DNA from: Cytophagales bacterium
Lineage (GTDB): Bacteria > Bacteroidota > Bacteroidia > Cytophagales > Cyclobacteriaceae
Reading direction: 5' to 3'
NCBI GenBank assembly: GCA_022360055.1
Contig: JAKSDO010000011.1
Location: 62,001-126,000, forward strand
DNA: 64,000 nucleotides
The stretch's first letter is position 1. The number at the start of each line of letters is the position of its first letter. Made by a program: the position numbers and the translations under genes. Below the pieces are notes generated by a model. The model was not told the origin of the DNA and ran no database searches. It saw only the letters and a program-made list of their open reading frames with translations. Below are positions 45,355 to 55,033 of this stretch, one piece after another.

Positions 45355-46020
45355 ATGAAATCATCGAAACTTTATAAATGGGGGCTTGCGCATCGACATC
45401 CGATTTTTTTAGTTGGGCTCATTTCTTTTTTCATTTTGCCCGAACTTTTTGAAAGGGTTTTTTTATTGAAATTCCCATTCCAGATCATGCTGACTATTTT
45501 AGTCGTGGCAAGTGTACTACTGATCCAAACTTCTCCAAAACGCAGATTTCTTACCTATGGACTGGTGCTGGCATTGTTGATTTTCCTGTTTATCTGGAAC
45601 CTCTATCAGAATTCAAAAAGTTTGGAAGGAGCAGCCTACATGTTTTTGTTTATCTATTTTTCTTTCACTACGTTCTACCTGTTTAAAGATCTCATGCGCT
45701 CGCAAAAAATAACCGCTTCGGTGATCATGGGCGCATTCGCGGGGTATTTTATGATCGGGGTGATTTACTTCTTTGTATATGGATATTTAGACAGCGCTTA
45801 TCCGGATACAATCAGCGTCGATATGACAAAAGAACACGGCGTGGACGATATGCTGTACTTCAGCTTTATTACACTTACCACAATTGGCTACGGTGATTTT
45901 TCACCGACTTCTCCATTAGGGCAAAAAATTGCAATTCTTCAGGGATTAATCGGTCAGTTTTACATTGCGATTGTAATGGCCATACTGGTAGGGAAATTCC
46001 TGTCTCACAATAACGACTAA
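45355..46020 (+). CDS. Two-helix-pore potassium channel family protein
   Basis: 221 residues from the ATG at 45355. Several hydrophobic helices precede the pore: about residues 20-40, 43-60, 65-85, 90-110 and 120-145. The selectivity filter is intact: LTTIGYGDFSP, with Thr176-Ile-Gly-Tyr-Gly-Asp181, followed by the inner helix (QGLIGQFYIAIVMAILVGKF). There is no RCK or cyclic-nucleotide domain. Bacterial channels of this size carry K+ across the inner membrane; gating is unknown. It stands alone between oppositely oriented genes. Confidence 0.88.
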   Translation: MKSSKLYKWGLAHRHPIFLVGLISFFILPELFERVFLLKFPFQIMLTILVVASVLLIQTSPKRRFLTYGLVLALLIFLFIWNLYQNSKSLEGAAYMFLFIYFSFTTFYLFKDLMRSQKITASVIMGAFAGYFMIGVIYFFVYGYLDSAYPDTISVDMTKEHGVDDMLYFSFITLTTIGYGDFSPTSPLGQKIAILQGLIGQFYIAIVMAILVGKFLSHNND

Positions 46021-46023
46021 ACG

Positions 46024-46195
46024 CTAACTATTCGGCAGATATAAAACACCAAACGTAAATACCGCCTGATCCGCATCGCCTGTCACATACTTGATTTCAC
46101 CAAAACCGGAAAGCCTTCGGTCAAAATAATACTCCGAACCAAATCCGGGATTCATCCCGATATCGGCATTTGATAAACGGGAATCCTCGCTGAAG
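46024..46195 (-). pseudogene. Remnant of an outer-membrane beta-barrel protein gene (C-terminal end)
   Basis: The last 56 codons of a minus-strand frame read FSEDSRLSNADIGMNPGFG and then SEYYFDRRLSGFGEIKYVTG and DADQAVFTFGVLY. These are the final three or so strands of small outer-membrane barrel proteins of Bacteroidota (pattern: GxEYFxxxxLSxFxEIKYVxxDxDQAVxxxGxLY). No signal peptide or earlier strands exist upstream: the NSS transporter gene begins its 3' end only about 110 bp away, and the preceding residues (cysteine-rich) are not barrel-like. The rest of the gene is therefore missing. It is best read as a decayed fragment left by a deletion. Confidence 0.6.
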
Positions 46196-46306
46196 CACCA
46201 TAAACAACAACAAGCCGGAACGGAGAAAATCATAAAAATCAGGCCCCTCCTTCCGGAGATTTGAACTTAGGCATCTTTTTCCCACCATCTGAAAAAGCCG
46301 GCTTGA

Positions 46307-47689
46307 TCAAAAGATTTTCACTCCAAAAAAGATCTCAAGAATTGTGATGACAAAAATGGCCCCCAATACCAAGGGACATATATATTGCAATGAGAAACCA
46401 ATGTACTTGGCAATAAAGGTTTTGGGAAAACTGGAATGACCATGGGAAAGTTCCCGGAATAATTTCCGTCTTTTCCATACATAAATAGCAAAAATGCTCA
46501 CCATCAGACCTCCAAAAGGCAGCAGGGTGTTTGATGCCACGTCAGTGACAAAATCCATGAAATTTACCGGTTTCTCAGCTCCTATATACGTAATAAAATT
46601 AGTAAAGAAGCCCGAATAGCCATTTCCCAACATCGATGGGATGCCCAGTAAAAATATAAGTGCGGCAGCATACCAAACCGCATTTTTGCGCTTTACTTTG
46701 TGTTTGTCGACCAGATATGCAACCGGAAGCTCCATCAAGGAAATCGTGGAAGTTAGCGCTGCAAAAGCCAAAAGCAGGAAAAACAGCGACCCGATCATAA
46801 TTCCCAGGGTAGGCCCCATGGATTCAAAAATACCGGGCATGGTCATAAAGATAAGCCCTGCTCCACCTTCTGGTTCGATCCCCTGGGAGAAAACAAAGGG
46901 AAATATCATCAATCCTGCCAGAAATGCTATACCGACATCCGCAACTGTGATCATTGCTCCGGCCGAAACGATGTTTTCTTTCCGGCTCAAATAGCTGCCA
47001 TAGGTCATAAGCGCTCCCAGGCCAAGCGAAAGTGAGAAGAAAGACTGACCGAGCGCCCGGTAGATCACATTGAGATTTAATTTCGACAGATCGGGAATCA
47101 GATAAAAAACAATTCCTTCAGTCGCTCCATCCAGCGTCAACGCGTATATCGTAAGCACAAGAATGATCGCAATCAATACAGGCATAAGAATTTTGCTCGC
47201 TTTCTCAATTCCTTTTGTGATGCCCTGAGATACGATATATGCCGTTGCGATTAAAAAGGCAATTGTATAACCGCCCACTTCCGCAATATCATTGACATAC
47301 TCCCCAAAATGTTGTCCGATCTCAAAATTGCCAAGCAACATTTCTACAAAATATCCAAGCACCCAACCGGCAACTATATTGTAAAATGAAAGAATCAGGA
47401 TACCACAAAACACACCCAAAATACCAATTATTGACCATTCGGGATGTCCCAACGGTCTAAAGGCCATAGCAGCACTTTTTTGCGATCTGCGTCCTATGGC
47501 GATCTCGGTAACAAGGATGGGATAACAGAGCACAAAGCAAAAAAGCAGATAGATAATCAAAAACGCAGATCCACCGCCTTTACCTACTTCGAAAGGAAAT
47601 TTCCATATATTTCCAAGACCAACGGCGCTTCCCGCGGCTGCGGCAATAAATCCGAATTTGTTTGAAAATTTGCTTCTTCCTGGCGCCAT
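46307..47689 (-). CDS. Sodium-dependent transporter, NSS (SNF) family
   Basis: 460 residues, about eleven to twelve helices. LeuT-type helix 1 GFIAAAAGSAVGLGNIWKFP (sodium and substrate site) and ITEIAIGRRS-like loop after helix 2 are clear, as is FSLSLGLGALMTYGSYL in helix 6 region. It imports an amino acid or related compound with Na+. The exact substrate is not given by sequence. Monocistronic; the fragment of a barrel gene lies just beyond its 3' end. Confidence 0.92.
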   Translation of the reverse strand: MAPGRSKFSNKFGFIAAAAGSAVGLGNIWKFPFEVGKGGGSAFLIIYLLFCFVLCYPILVTEIAIGRRSQKSAAMAFRPLGHPEWSIIGILGVFCGILILSFYNIVAGWVLGYFVEMLLGNFEIGQHFGEYVNDIAEVGGYTIAFLIATAYIVSQGITKGIEKASKILMPVLIAIILVLTIYALTLDGATEGIVFYLIPDLSKLNLNVIYRALGQSFFSLSLGLGALMTYGSYLSRKENIVSAGAMITVADVGIAFLAGLMIFPFVFSQGIEPEGGAGLIFMTMPGIFESMGPTLGIMIGSLFFLLLAFAALTSTISLMELPVAYLVDKHKVKRKNAVWYAAALIFLLGIPSMLGNGYSGFFTNFITYIGAEKPVNFMDFVTDVASNTLLPFGGLMVSIFAIYVWKRRKLFRELSHGHSSFPKTFIAKYIGFSLQYICPLVLGAIFVITILEIFFGVKIF

Positions 47690-47937
47690 AGTGTCTTGCT
47701 AAGTGAGTAATTTTCGTTGAGATGGCTTCAAAAAAAACACAATATTAACTACTTCGCAAATATTTTCTCAGAATCATGAATTCAGAATAATATTTTAGCA
47801 ACGTTTATCCTAAGAGATATTCATTCGGACAAAAGAAAGCTCAGAAAATGAAATTTTGATAACATGCCGGCACTTCATTGGGAGCTTGTCCCAGGAATTT
47901 ATATATTTATCCTGTCGGAAATAATTTCAAAGTAGAT

Positions 47938-48747
47938 GTGGAACATCTAAAGGAAAAAATTGAGGAAGTAAAAAGTTGGTTTGCTGTCCATTGTTCAAAG
48001 GTGATCGTAGCCTTTTCGGGCGGAGTGGATTCCTGTCTCGTCGCTTTTTTGGCTCGAAAATATTTGAGCAAGGAAAATGTGTTGGCAGTTATTGCCGACT
48101 CGCCAAGCCTAAAGCGGAAAGACCTTGAAATTGCAAAGTCTTTCTGCGACAAATTCGACATCGACCTGGAAATTATCCGTACAAAGGAAATTGAAAATCC
48201 AAATTATGCGTCCAATCCCGTAGATCGATGCTATTTCTGCAAATTTACCCTGTATGATGAATTAAAGATGATCGCGGAAAAATATCCCGGATCCGATATC
48301 TTAAATGGTCAGAACTATGATGACCTCGGGGACTATCGACCGGGAATTAAGGCGGCGACCGAGTACAAGGTCCTAAAACCCTTGGCTGATTGCCATTTCA
48401 CTAAAATCGATATTCGCGAAATGGCCAGATATTTTGAGCTCCCGACCTGGGATAAACCTGCCAGCCCGTGCTTGAGCAGCAGAATACCATACGGCCAGGA
48501 AGTAACAATCGAAAAACTCAGACAGATCGAAGGGGCTGAAAATATGCTCAATGCTTTGGGATTTAATGAAGTTCGCGTCAGGCATTACGGGTCAACTGCC
48601 AAAATTGAGGTTCCGGTCGAGCAGTTGCAATTGTTAATGAAACATGGAAATTCCATTAAGCGACACATCGCAAAATTGGGGTTTGAGCGATGCGAATTTG
48701 ATGAAGAAGGATTGGTTTCCGGGAAATTAAACAGGGCGATCGCATGA
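47938..48747 (+). CDS. larE: LarE, sulfur-inserting enzyme of nickel-pincer cofactor synthesis
   Basis: 269 residues from a GTG at 47938, which fits the usual LarE length; the frame is open further, to a TTG at 47878, but there is no ATG. PP-loop ATP pyrophosphatase motif SGGVDS (Ser27-Ser32). Cys98 and Cys101 lie in DRCYFCK, and Cys178 in KPASPCLSSRIPYG, where the sacrificial cysteine of Lactobacillus LarE is. The enzyme adenylates pyridinium dicarboxylate mononucleotide and converts its carboxylates to thiocarboxylates. Three cysteines suggest the iron-sulfur LarE type, which need not sacrifice its own sulfur. Overlaps larB by ATGA. Confidence 0.92.
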   Translation: MEHLKEKIEEVKSWFAVHCSKVIVAFSGGVDSCLVAFLARKYLSKENVLAVIADSPSLKRKDLEIAKSFCDKFDIDLEIIRTKEIENPNYASNPVDRCYFCKFTLYDELKMIAEKYPGSDILNGQNYDDLGDYRPGIKAATEYKVLKPLADCHFTKIDIREMARYFELPTWDKPASPCLSSRIPYGQEVTIEKLRQIEGAENMLNALGFNEVRVRHYGSTAKIEVPVEQLQLLMKHGNSIKRHIAKLGFERCEFDEEGLVSGKLNRAIA

Positions 48748-49394
48748 GCAAAAATTTCAGGATAGATTATCAACGTGAAGCGCGTATCGGGTTTCAGGAG
48801 GTCGTATATGGCGCCTCCAAAAGTACCGTACAATTGGAAGCAATTGTGAAAGATTTTCGCGCAAATAAAAAAAGCGCCCTGATCACCCGGGTTCAACAGG
48901 AAAAAGCAGATTTCCTTTGCCAGGAATTCAAGCCTAACTTTTACGATAAAGTCTCGGGGGCATTGCTTATCGGGGAATTCCCCGGAGAAACAATTGACGG
49001 GGAGGTCGCCATTTTATCCGGCGGTACTTCAGATCAATTCCTGGTAAATGAGATATACTATTCCTTACTTTTTGCGGGCCGAAAAGCAGAACGATTTCAG
49101 GACATCGGAGTGGCCGGTGTTCACCGCTTACTCGACAATATTGAAGCGCTCAAGAAATTCAGGGTGCTGGTGGTCGTTGCCGGTTTTGAGGGTGCTTTGC
49201 CAACAGTGGTGGGCGGCTTATTGCCTCAACCGATCATTGCGGTTCCTGCAAGTATCGGATATGGAATAGGCGAGGGAGGAAGAGCAGCACTCCATTCCAT
49301 GCTCTCAAGCTGCGCCAATGGCATCACGGTCGTAAACATCGACAATGGTTACGGAGCTGCTATGGCCGCTTACAGGATCATTAACGGGCAGTAA
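48744..49394 (+). CDS. larB: LarB, carboxylase of nickel-pincer cofactor synthesis
   Basis: 216 residues. C-terminal AIR carboxylase (PurE)-like domain: ILSGGTSDQFLVNEIYYSL, VAGVHRLLDNIEAL, VAGFEGALPTVVGGL and PASIGYGIGEGGRAALHSML are characteristic of LarB. N-terminal about 80 residues are the LarB-specific region. It carboxylates and hydrolyses nicotinic acid adenine dinucleotide to the pyridinium dicarboxylate mononucleotide used by LarE. Start overlaps the larE stop by four bases. PurE itself is excluded by the N-terminal region and by the larE and larC neighbours. Confidence 0.92.
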   Translation: MSKNFRIDYQREARIGFQEVVYGASKSTVQLEAIVKDFRANKKSALITRVQQEKADFLCQEFKPNFYDKVSGALLIGEFPGETIDGEVAILSGGTSDQFLVNEIYYSLLFAGRKAERFQDIGVAGVHRLLDNIEALKKFRVLVVVAGFEGALPTVVGGLLPQPIIAVPASIGYGIGEGGRAALHSMLSSCANGITVVNIDNGYGAAMAAYRIINGQ

Positions 49395-49541
49395 GCAGTA
49401 CGACATCACCTCCAAGCCTGTCAATTATCAGGATGGAACTACCGGCAGGGGGTGTGTGATCGGGCGACCTTTCCAATAAAAGAGATGGACGGCGCTTTCC
49501 GGCGTTTTCCCCATTGATAAAGCAGGACCACAAAGACAGAG

Positions 49542-49569
49542 TGAAACAATTTCGATTTTAATCGTTTCA
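49542..49569. promoter_or_regulatory. Inverted repeat upstream of larC
   Basis: TGAAACAAT (49542-49550) and ATCGTTTCA (49561-49569) form a nine-base inverted repeat with one mismatch and a 10-base spacer, 54 bases before the larC ATG in the 228-bp larB-larC gap. No T-run follows, so it looks more like a protein-binding site than a terminator. A nickel- or substrate-responsive regulator is possible but none is encoded nearby. Confidence 0.4.
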
Positions 49570-49622
49570 TTCCTATTTATTTCTCATTTGTTTTATGGAA
49601 ATTTAGGACTTAATCAAAGTCT

Positions 49623-50867
49623 ATGAGTATTCTGAAAATAGAAGCCTTCTCAGGTCTGAGCGGAGATATGTTTCTAGGCGCATTGACCGACCTCGCCGGA
49701 GCCTATACCGAACTGGAATTATTGCCCCGAAAGCTTCATCTGGAAAACGTGGAGGTGAAAATTACCGAAGTGGAAAAAGCCGGAATCGCGTGCAGGCACA
49801 TCAAAATACTGGATCATAACACGTATGAAAACCTCGAACACCTTCCCGCTCACATACACAGCCATGATCACCGGCACAAACATACGCACACCCACCACGC
49901 TCATGCCGGAGGGCACACCCCACACAGACATCTGAAGGACATTGAAAAGATCATTGACAGAGGGGACCTGACGGACAACGCCAGGAAAATTGCCAAAAAA
50001 ATATTTTTACTGTTAGGTGCGGCAGAATCCAAAGTACACGGAGTCGACATAAATAAAATTCATTTTCACGAAGTAGGAGCGATTGATTCCATTCTGGATA
50101 TTGTCGGTTCTGCTTTCCTGCTGGATAGGCTCTCCATAGATGCTTCGGTCTCGACGCCTATTTGCACCGGTCACGGGTTTGTAAAGGCAGACCACGGTCG
50201 CATGCCCATCCCTGCACCGGCCACAAAAGAGCTGTTACTCGGCATTCCGGTCCATGCAGGTAAGGTAAAGGGAGAAATGACCACACCTACCGGGGCCGCA
50301 ATATTAAAATACCTGAATCCCTCCTTTGATGTTCCGGTCCTAATCGAGAAGAAAGTCGGTCATGGGCCCGGAGAAAAAGACTTTGAGCACCCAAATGTGC
50401 TCCGGCTTTCGCTTTGTGAATCTGCTTCCGGCATCGAACGTGAAATGTACATGATAGAGACCAACATTGACGACATGTCCTCGGAATTATTGGGCTACGA
50501 TTTCCAGGAAAATCTTTTGAATGCCGGTGCCGTAGATTATTACTTCACACAAATTACCATGAAAAAAGGGCGACCCGGAATACTAATTTCCGCTTTTGCG
50601 CCCGAAGATAAAGTGAAACATGTTTCTGATTTTCTTTTGGAAAACACAAGCACTATTGGCCTGAGAAGCTATCCCGTTTCGAGACAAATTCTGAAGCGAA
50701 CCTTAAAAAGCATTAAAACTTCACTGGGAGAAGTAAAAGTAAAAGAAGTCCTGTTGCCATCAGGTGGCAGCAGGGTTACTGTCGAATACGAATCCGCCAA
50801 AGAAATAGCAGCGAGGCTCAACAGGCCCGTTTCGGAAATCTTTAATCAGCTCAATAAAGAGATCTGA
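49623..50867 (+). CDS. larC: LarC, nickel insertase of nickel-pincer cofactor synthesis
   Basis: 414 residues as one continuous frame, whereas Lactobacillus plantarum splits LarC by a frameshift. N-terminal IEAFSGLSGDMFLGAL and HFHEVGAIDSILDIVG are LarC hallmarks; C-terminal domain begins near residue 275 (ETNIDDMSSELLGYDF). Residues 77-103 contain 13 histidines, a likely nickel-holding loop. LarC uses CTP to insert Ni into the dithiocarboxylate product of LarE, giving the NPN cofactor of LarA-type racemases and epimerases. It lies 228 bp after larB, so it may have its own promoter. Confidence 0.93.
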   Translation: MSILKIEAFSGLSGDMFLGALTDLAGAYTELELLPRKLHLENVEVKITEVEKAGIACRHIKILDHNTYENLEHLPAHIHSHDHRHKHTHTHHAHAGGHTPHRHLKDIEKIIDRGDLTDNARKIAKKIFLLLGAAESKVHGVDINKIHFHEVGAIDSILDIVGSAFLLDRLSIDASVSTPICTGHGFVKADHGRMPIPAPATKELLLGIPVHAGKVKGEMTTPTGAAILKYLNPSFDVPVLIEKKVGHGPGEKDFEHPNVLRLSLCESASGIEREMYMIETNIDDMSSELLGYDFQENLLNAGAVDYYFTQITMKKGRPGILISAFAPEDKVKHVSDFLLENTSTIGLRSYPVSRQILKRTLKSIKTSLGEVKVKEVLLPSGGSRVTVEYESAKEIAARLNRPVSEIFNQLNKEI

Positions 50868-50942
50868 GCAAAATGACTTTTTGGAGCTATTATGTGCCGG
50901 CATTAGTTTCTCAAATAGTTGTCTTTATGCTTTTCGGCAAAC

Positions 50943-50975
50943 AAAAAAAGCCCCTCACCAACATGGGCAAGGGGC
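50943..50975 (-). terminator. Rho-independent terminator of the 51.0-51.6 kb gene
   Basis: On the minus strand, stem GCCCCT / AGGGGC with a 14-base internal segment is followed by seven T (A-run 50943-50949 on the plus strand). It lies 36 bases after the stop codon at 51012. Confidence 0.8.
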
Positions 50976-51011
50976 ACCCTCCAAATCAATCTGGCACAGT
51001 GTATGAAGTCT

Positions 51012-51629
51012 TTATCCGCGATTTACATCCCACAACAAGAAGGTAACCACATTCAACCTGCCTTCACCGCCCGAACCAAAACGTCTTCCCATCGGAGGAA
51101 AGTCCTCGTGTCCAAAAGGACCTCTGCGTCCGGCCTGGCCTCTTTTCCCTTCAAATTTTCTGCCCTCCGGCTTCATCTTTTCAGACCATTCCTTTCGGTC
51201 TTCTCTGAGTTCTACGAGCAGGTCGTCAATTTCCGGTCTGTATTTATTGGCTATTAGTTTTGCTTCATCGTAGAGGTTCTCAATTACGATTCGCTGGGCC
51301 TTAAGTTCGTCAATAAGGTCCTCGCTCACCTCCTCTCCTTTTATTCTTGAAGCCCGGGCTTCAAAAAAGAATTCATTTTCAATAAGCCGCTGACTTATCA
51401 GCTCTTCTCTCAATCGGACGATCTCTTTTTTGTCCGCATCAGAAATAGATTTTTCAAGAATATTCCTTTTCGCATCCACTTTAGGTTTTATGTTTTCCTT
51501 AAAGAATGCCCTTCGCTCTTTAAATTGATCGCGGCGATCTGCGGCTGTTTCATTTCCATCATTTGCAAAGGCTGTTACCAGTAATACTCCGATCATAGCA
51601 AACAGCAGGGTCCATTTTTTCACGTTCAT
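51012..51629 (-). CDS. Secreted helical protein of unknown function (Spy/CpxP-like in character)
   Basis: 205 residues. Signal peptide MNVKKWTLLFAMIGVLLVTAFA. The mature part is very charged and helical (residues 30-150: RRDQFKERRAFFKENIKPK, KKEIVRLREELISQRLIENE), then a Gly/Arg/Pro-rich stretch (about 155-190) and the hydrophobic end NVVTFLLWDVNRG. This resembles small periplasmic Spy/CpxP-type helical proteins of Bacteroidota, but I see no LTxxQ repeats, so the family link is weak. Periplasmic location is likely. Single gene with its own terminator. Confidence 0.7.
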   Translation of the reverse strand: MNVKKWTLLFAMIGVLLVTAFANDGNETAADRRDQFKERRAFFKENIKPKVDAKRNILEKSISDADKKEIVRLREELISQRLIENEFFFEARASRIKGEEVSEDLIDELKAQRIVIENLYDEAKLIANKYRPEIDDLLVELREDRKEWSEKMKPEGRKFEGKRGQAGRRGPFGHEDFPPMGRRFGSGGEGRLNVVTFLLWDVNRG

Positions 51630-51763
51630 AACTTTTTCTTTTTGTTTTTGTAATTATAGACGTAAGTCTTTTATGCCGGTTTAAGCTCAAATTCAAGTCT
51701 TCAACCAAACTCACATTTTTCTCAATTAAGTACGGATTAAACTGCATAAATACATTTTTTGTC

Positions 51764-51771
51764 TAATTTTG
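51764..51771 (+). promoter_or_regulatory. Putative -7 element of valS
   Basis: TAATTTTG matches TAnnTTTG and lies 34 bases before the valS ATG. The -33 region has no clear TTG at the usual spacing, so confidence is limited. Confidence 0.4.
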
Positions 51772-51805
51772 CAGGTCTGTTTTTAGGCTGGAAATTTGAA
51801 CATTT

Positions 51806-54457
51806 ATGGAATTAACGAAAAAATATAATCCGATTGAAGTTGAAGACAAGTGGTACGAGGTATGGATGAAAAATGGTTTCTTCAACTCCAAACCGAATCC
51901 GGATAAAAAACCTTATACCATAGTAATTCCTCCGCCAAATGTAACCGGTGTACTGCATATGGGGCATATGCTCAACAATACCATTCAGGATGTGCTTATC
52001 AGGAAAGCGAGGATGCAGGGATATGAAGCCTGCTGGGTGCCCGGGACAGATCACGCATCCATTGCCACAGAAGCAAAAGTAGTAAATATGCTTAAGGAGC
52101 GGGGCATTGACAAAAACGATCTGACGCGTGAGGAGTTTCTCAAACACGCCTGGGAATGGAAAGAAAAGCATGGTGGAATTATTCTGGAACAGCTTAAAAA
52201 ACTTGGCGCATCTTGCGATTGGGATCGAACCGCCTTTACTATGGATAAGGCCCTGTCGGAAAGTGTGATCAAGGTTTTTGTCGATTTATATAGAAAAGGG
52301 AAGATCTATCGCGGAGTTCGAATGGTGAATTGGGACCCGCAAGCCAAGACCGCTGTTTCCGATGAGGAGGTAATCTACAAAGAAGAACAGTCAAAACTTT
52401 ATTATGTGAATTATAAAATTGAAGGTGAGGACGGCCACGTGACTGTTGCAACTACCCGACCCGAGACAATCCTTGGCGATACGGCAGTTTGTGTGAATCC
52501 CAAAGATAAGCGCTTTATGCATCTCCGGGGGAAAAACGTAATTGTTCCTCTTGTGAACCGAGTAGTACCGATAATCGAAGACGATTATGTGGATATGGAA
52601 TTTGGTACGGGCTGCCTGAAGATTACTCCGGCGCACGATATCAACGACTATGAAATTGGTATCAGACACAATTTAGCTTCGATAGATATCTTCAACGACG
52701 ATGGAACAATTAATGAACAAGGAGAAGTGTTTGTCGGCGAAGACCGGTTTAGAGTCAGAAAACTTGCTGCCAAAAAGCTACAGGAAGACGGATGTCTTGA
52801 AAAAGCGGAAGACTATGTAAATAAGGTAGGTTTTTCGGAAAGGACAGACGCAGCGATTGAGCCGAAGCTCTCTATGCAATGGTTCCTGGAAATGAAGGAT
52901 ATTTCCAAACCGGCACATAAGTATGTAATGAACGATCATATCAAATTGGTACCCGCCAAGTTTAAAAATACCTATAATCATTGGATGGAGCATGTCAAGG
53001 ACTGGTGCATTTCGCGGCAGTTATGGTGGGGACACAGAATTCCGGCCTATTATCTGCCGGACAGCAACGATTTTGTAGTAGCCGAATCAGATCGCGAAGC
53101 TCTGGAGCTGGCCAGAGAAAAAACAGGAAACCCCGACCTGGCTTTTGAGCAACTAAGACAGGACGAGGACGTGCTGGATACGTGGTTTTCGTCATGGTTG
53201 TGGCCAATCTCAGTCTTTGACGGGATACGGCATCCCGATACCGAAGACATAAATTATTATTATCCGACCAATGTACTTGTCACCGCTCCGGAAATTTTGT
53301 TTTTCTGGGTTGCGCGAATGATCATTTCCGGATATGAGTACCGCGGAGAACTTCCATTTAAAGATGTATACCTAACGGGAATAGTAAGGGATAACCAACG
53401 CAGAAAGATGTCTAAATCCCTAGGCAACTCACCGGACCCGATCAATCTGATGAAAGAATACGGAGCGGACGGAGTGCGCACGGGAATGCTGTTTTCCTCA
53501 CCGGCAGGGAACGATCTTTTATTTGACGTAAAGCTGTGCGAGCAGGGCCGGAACTTCAACAACAAAATCTGGAATGCGCTAAGGCTGGTGAAGGGATGGA
53601 AAACCGCTGAAAACGTCGCGCCTGAAATCGGGAGTGATGAGGTTGCCGTCGAATGGATGGATGCCAGAATGCATCAATCGTTGGCAGAGCTCGAAGATCA
53701 CTTTTCGAAATACAGGATCTCAGATGCCTTGATGGTGATCTATAAGCTTATATGGAGCGATTTCTGTAGCTGGTATTTGGAAGCCATTAAGCCGGATTTC
53801 GAGCGGCCCATCGATTCCGAGACCTATAAAAAAACCATCGATATTTTTGAGCACCTGATGAAAATTGCTCATCCGTTTATGCCTTTTATCACCGAAGAGG
53901 TTTACCAGCAGTTGAAAGGGCGCAAAACGGGCGATTATATTATGATGGCCGACTGGCCTGCCAAAGCCGATTTTGATGCAACCATAGTCCGGAAGGCCAA
54001 CAGGGTTTTTGAAGCCGTGGCATTGATACGCAACATCCGGCAGCAACATGGGATAAGCCCGAAGGAAAAGCTCAAGGTATATATTAAGACGGAAAATATC
54101 GAAGCCTACTATCCGGCGACTAAATTGATTTGGAAATTAGCAAACATTGACGAATTCGATATTGTAACGGAAAAAATTGAAAACACTGTCAGCTTTCATA
54201 TTGGCGCCGACGAATGGTTTATTCCTCTGAATAAGACGATTGATGTAGAAAAAGAAATTAAGATCATTGAAGAAGAGATCAACTATTTGCAGGGATTTTT
54301 AAACGCGGTAATGAAGAAGCTGAGCAATGAGCGCTTTGTTCAAAATGCCCCGGAAAAGGTCGTTGCAATGGAAAAGAAAAAGAAAGAAGACGGGGAAAAG
54401 CGAATTAAAGCATTGCAGGAGAAGCTGGACCATCTTACTCTGAGAAATAATACTTAA
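51806..54457 (+). CDS. valS: Valine-tRNA ligase
   Basis: 883 residues, normal length. Class I signature HIGH appears in [22 protein letters not shown] as [13 protein letters not shown] (about residue 535). The editing (CP1) domain lies in between, with [14 protein letters not shown]. Anticodon-binding helical domain (about 620-770), and a C-terminal coiled coil (about 815-880; [20 protein letters not shown]) that contacts tRNA. It charges tRNA-Val in the cytosol. The next gene starts 66 bp downstream. Confidence 0.97.
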   Translation: MELTKKYNPIEVEDKWYEVWMKNGFFNSKPNPDKKPYTIVIPPPNVTGVLHMGHMLNNTIQDVLIRKARMQGYEACWVPGTDHASIATEAKVVNMLKERGIDKNDLTREEFLKHAWEWKEKHGGIILEQLKKLGASCDWDRTAFTMDKALSESVIKVFVDLYRKGKIYRGVRMVNWDPQAKTAVSDEEVIYKEEQSKLYYVNYKIEGEDGHVTVATTRPETILGDTAVCVNPKDKRFMHLRGKNVIVPLVNRVVPIIEDDYVDMEFGTGCLKITPAHDINDYEIGIRHNLASIDIFNDDGTINEQGEVFVGEDRFRVRKLAAKKLQEDGCLEKAEDYVNKVGFSERTDAAIEPKLSMQWFLEMKDISKPAHKYVMNDHIKLVPAKFKNTYNHWMEHVKDWCISRQLWWGHRIPAYYLPDSNDFVVAESDREALELAREKTGNPDLAFEQLRQDEDVLDTWFSSWLWPISVFDGIRHPDTEDINYYYPTNVLVTAPEILFFWVARMIISGYEYRGELPFKDVYLTGIVRDNQRRKMSKSLGNSPDPINLMKEYGADGVRTGMLFSSPAGNDLLFDVKLCEQGRNFNNKIWNALRLVKGWKTAENVAPEIGSDEVAVEWMDARMHQSLAELEDHFSKYRISDALMVIYKLIWSDFCSWYLEAIKPDFERPIDSETYKKTIDIFEHLMKIAHPFMPFITEEVYQQLKGRKTGDYIMMADWPAKADFDATIVRKANRVFEAVALIRNIRQQHGISPKEKLKVYIKTENIEAYYPATKLIWKLANIDEFDIVTEKIENTVSFHIGADEWFIPLNKTIDVEKEIKIIEEEINYLQGFLNAVMKKLSNERFVQNAPEKVVAMEKKKKEDGEKRIKALQEKLDHLTLRNNT

Positions 54458-54523
54458 GTAATTGGCTTTATACAAGGATTTTACAAACTGATTTTTATAT
54501 TTTTGTAAAACCTTTTCCTGTTC

Positions 54524-55033
54524 ATGGTAAGAAGAATTTTTCCTTCGGATAAAAATTACATACTCCAGGAAGTTCAGACTTCTCAAAGAGACACACTGCT
54601 TAAATTTCTGGTCCGTTTTGTCAAGCGATACTATTTGCAAAATAACAATCCTCTCGGACTTATCGATGACACCATTTTGGAGATTCAAAGGGAGAAAGCT
54701 TTTTCAATGAAAGCATTTGACGGATTCTATTACAATTTATCTGCGATTTACAGGTTTAAGTACGGCGAAGTGCAATTGGAATTTTTGTTCGACGGATCCA
54801 GTCACTATGAAAAATATGTAAAAGACTGGAGTGATTTTTTCAAACAGCATGTAAAAACTTTTTGCCTGAACAGATTTTTCGTCAGAGCGGTTTTGGACCT
54901 CGCCGTTTTTCATAACCAGGATCGGGTTGCTTATCTGGCCGGAGACCGGTTAAAGTATTTTCTCAGTCAATATTACGCGCTGAAAGTATATAAATACAAA
55001 GGCATCACAGATATTAATTCTCAGGCGTCCTGA
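54524..55033 (+). CDS. Small protein of unknown function downstream of valS
   Basis: 169 residues, ATG at 54524. I recognise no family. Composition is that of a soluble mixed helical protein rich in aromatic residues (Phe, Tyr), without signal peptide or membrane segment; for example FYYNLSAIYRFKYGEVQLEF and FLSQYYALKVYKYKG. It overlaps the 3' end of the convergent dapF gene by 20 bases. Codon use and uninterrupted length argue that it is a real gene; it may be co-transcribed with valS. Confidence 0.65.
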   Translation: MVRRIFPSDKNYILQEVQTSQRDTLLKFLVRFVKRYYLQNNNPLGLIDDTILEIQREKAFSMKAFDGFYYNLSAIYRFKYGEVQLEFLFDGSSHYEKYVKDWSDFFKQHVKTFCLNRFFVRAVLDLAVFHNQDRVAYLAGDRLKYFLSQYYALKVYKYKGITDINSQAS

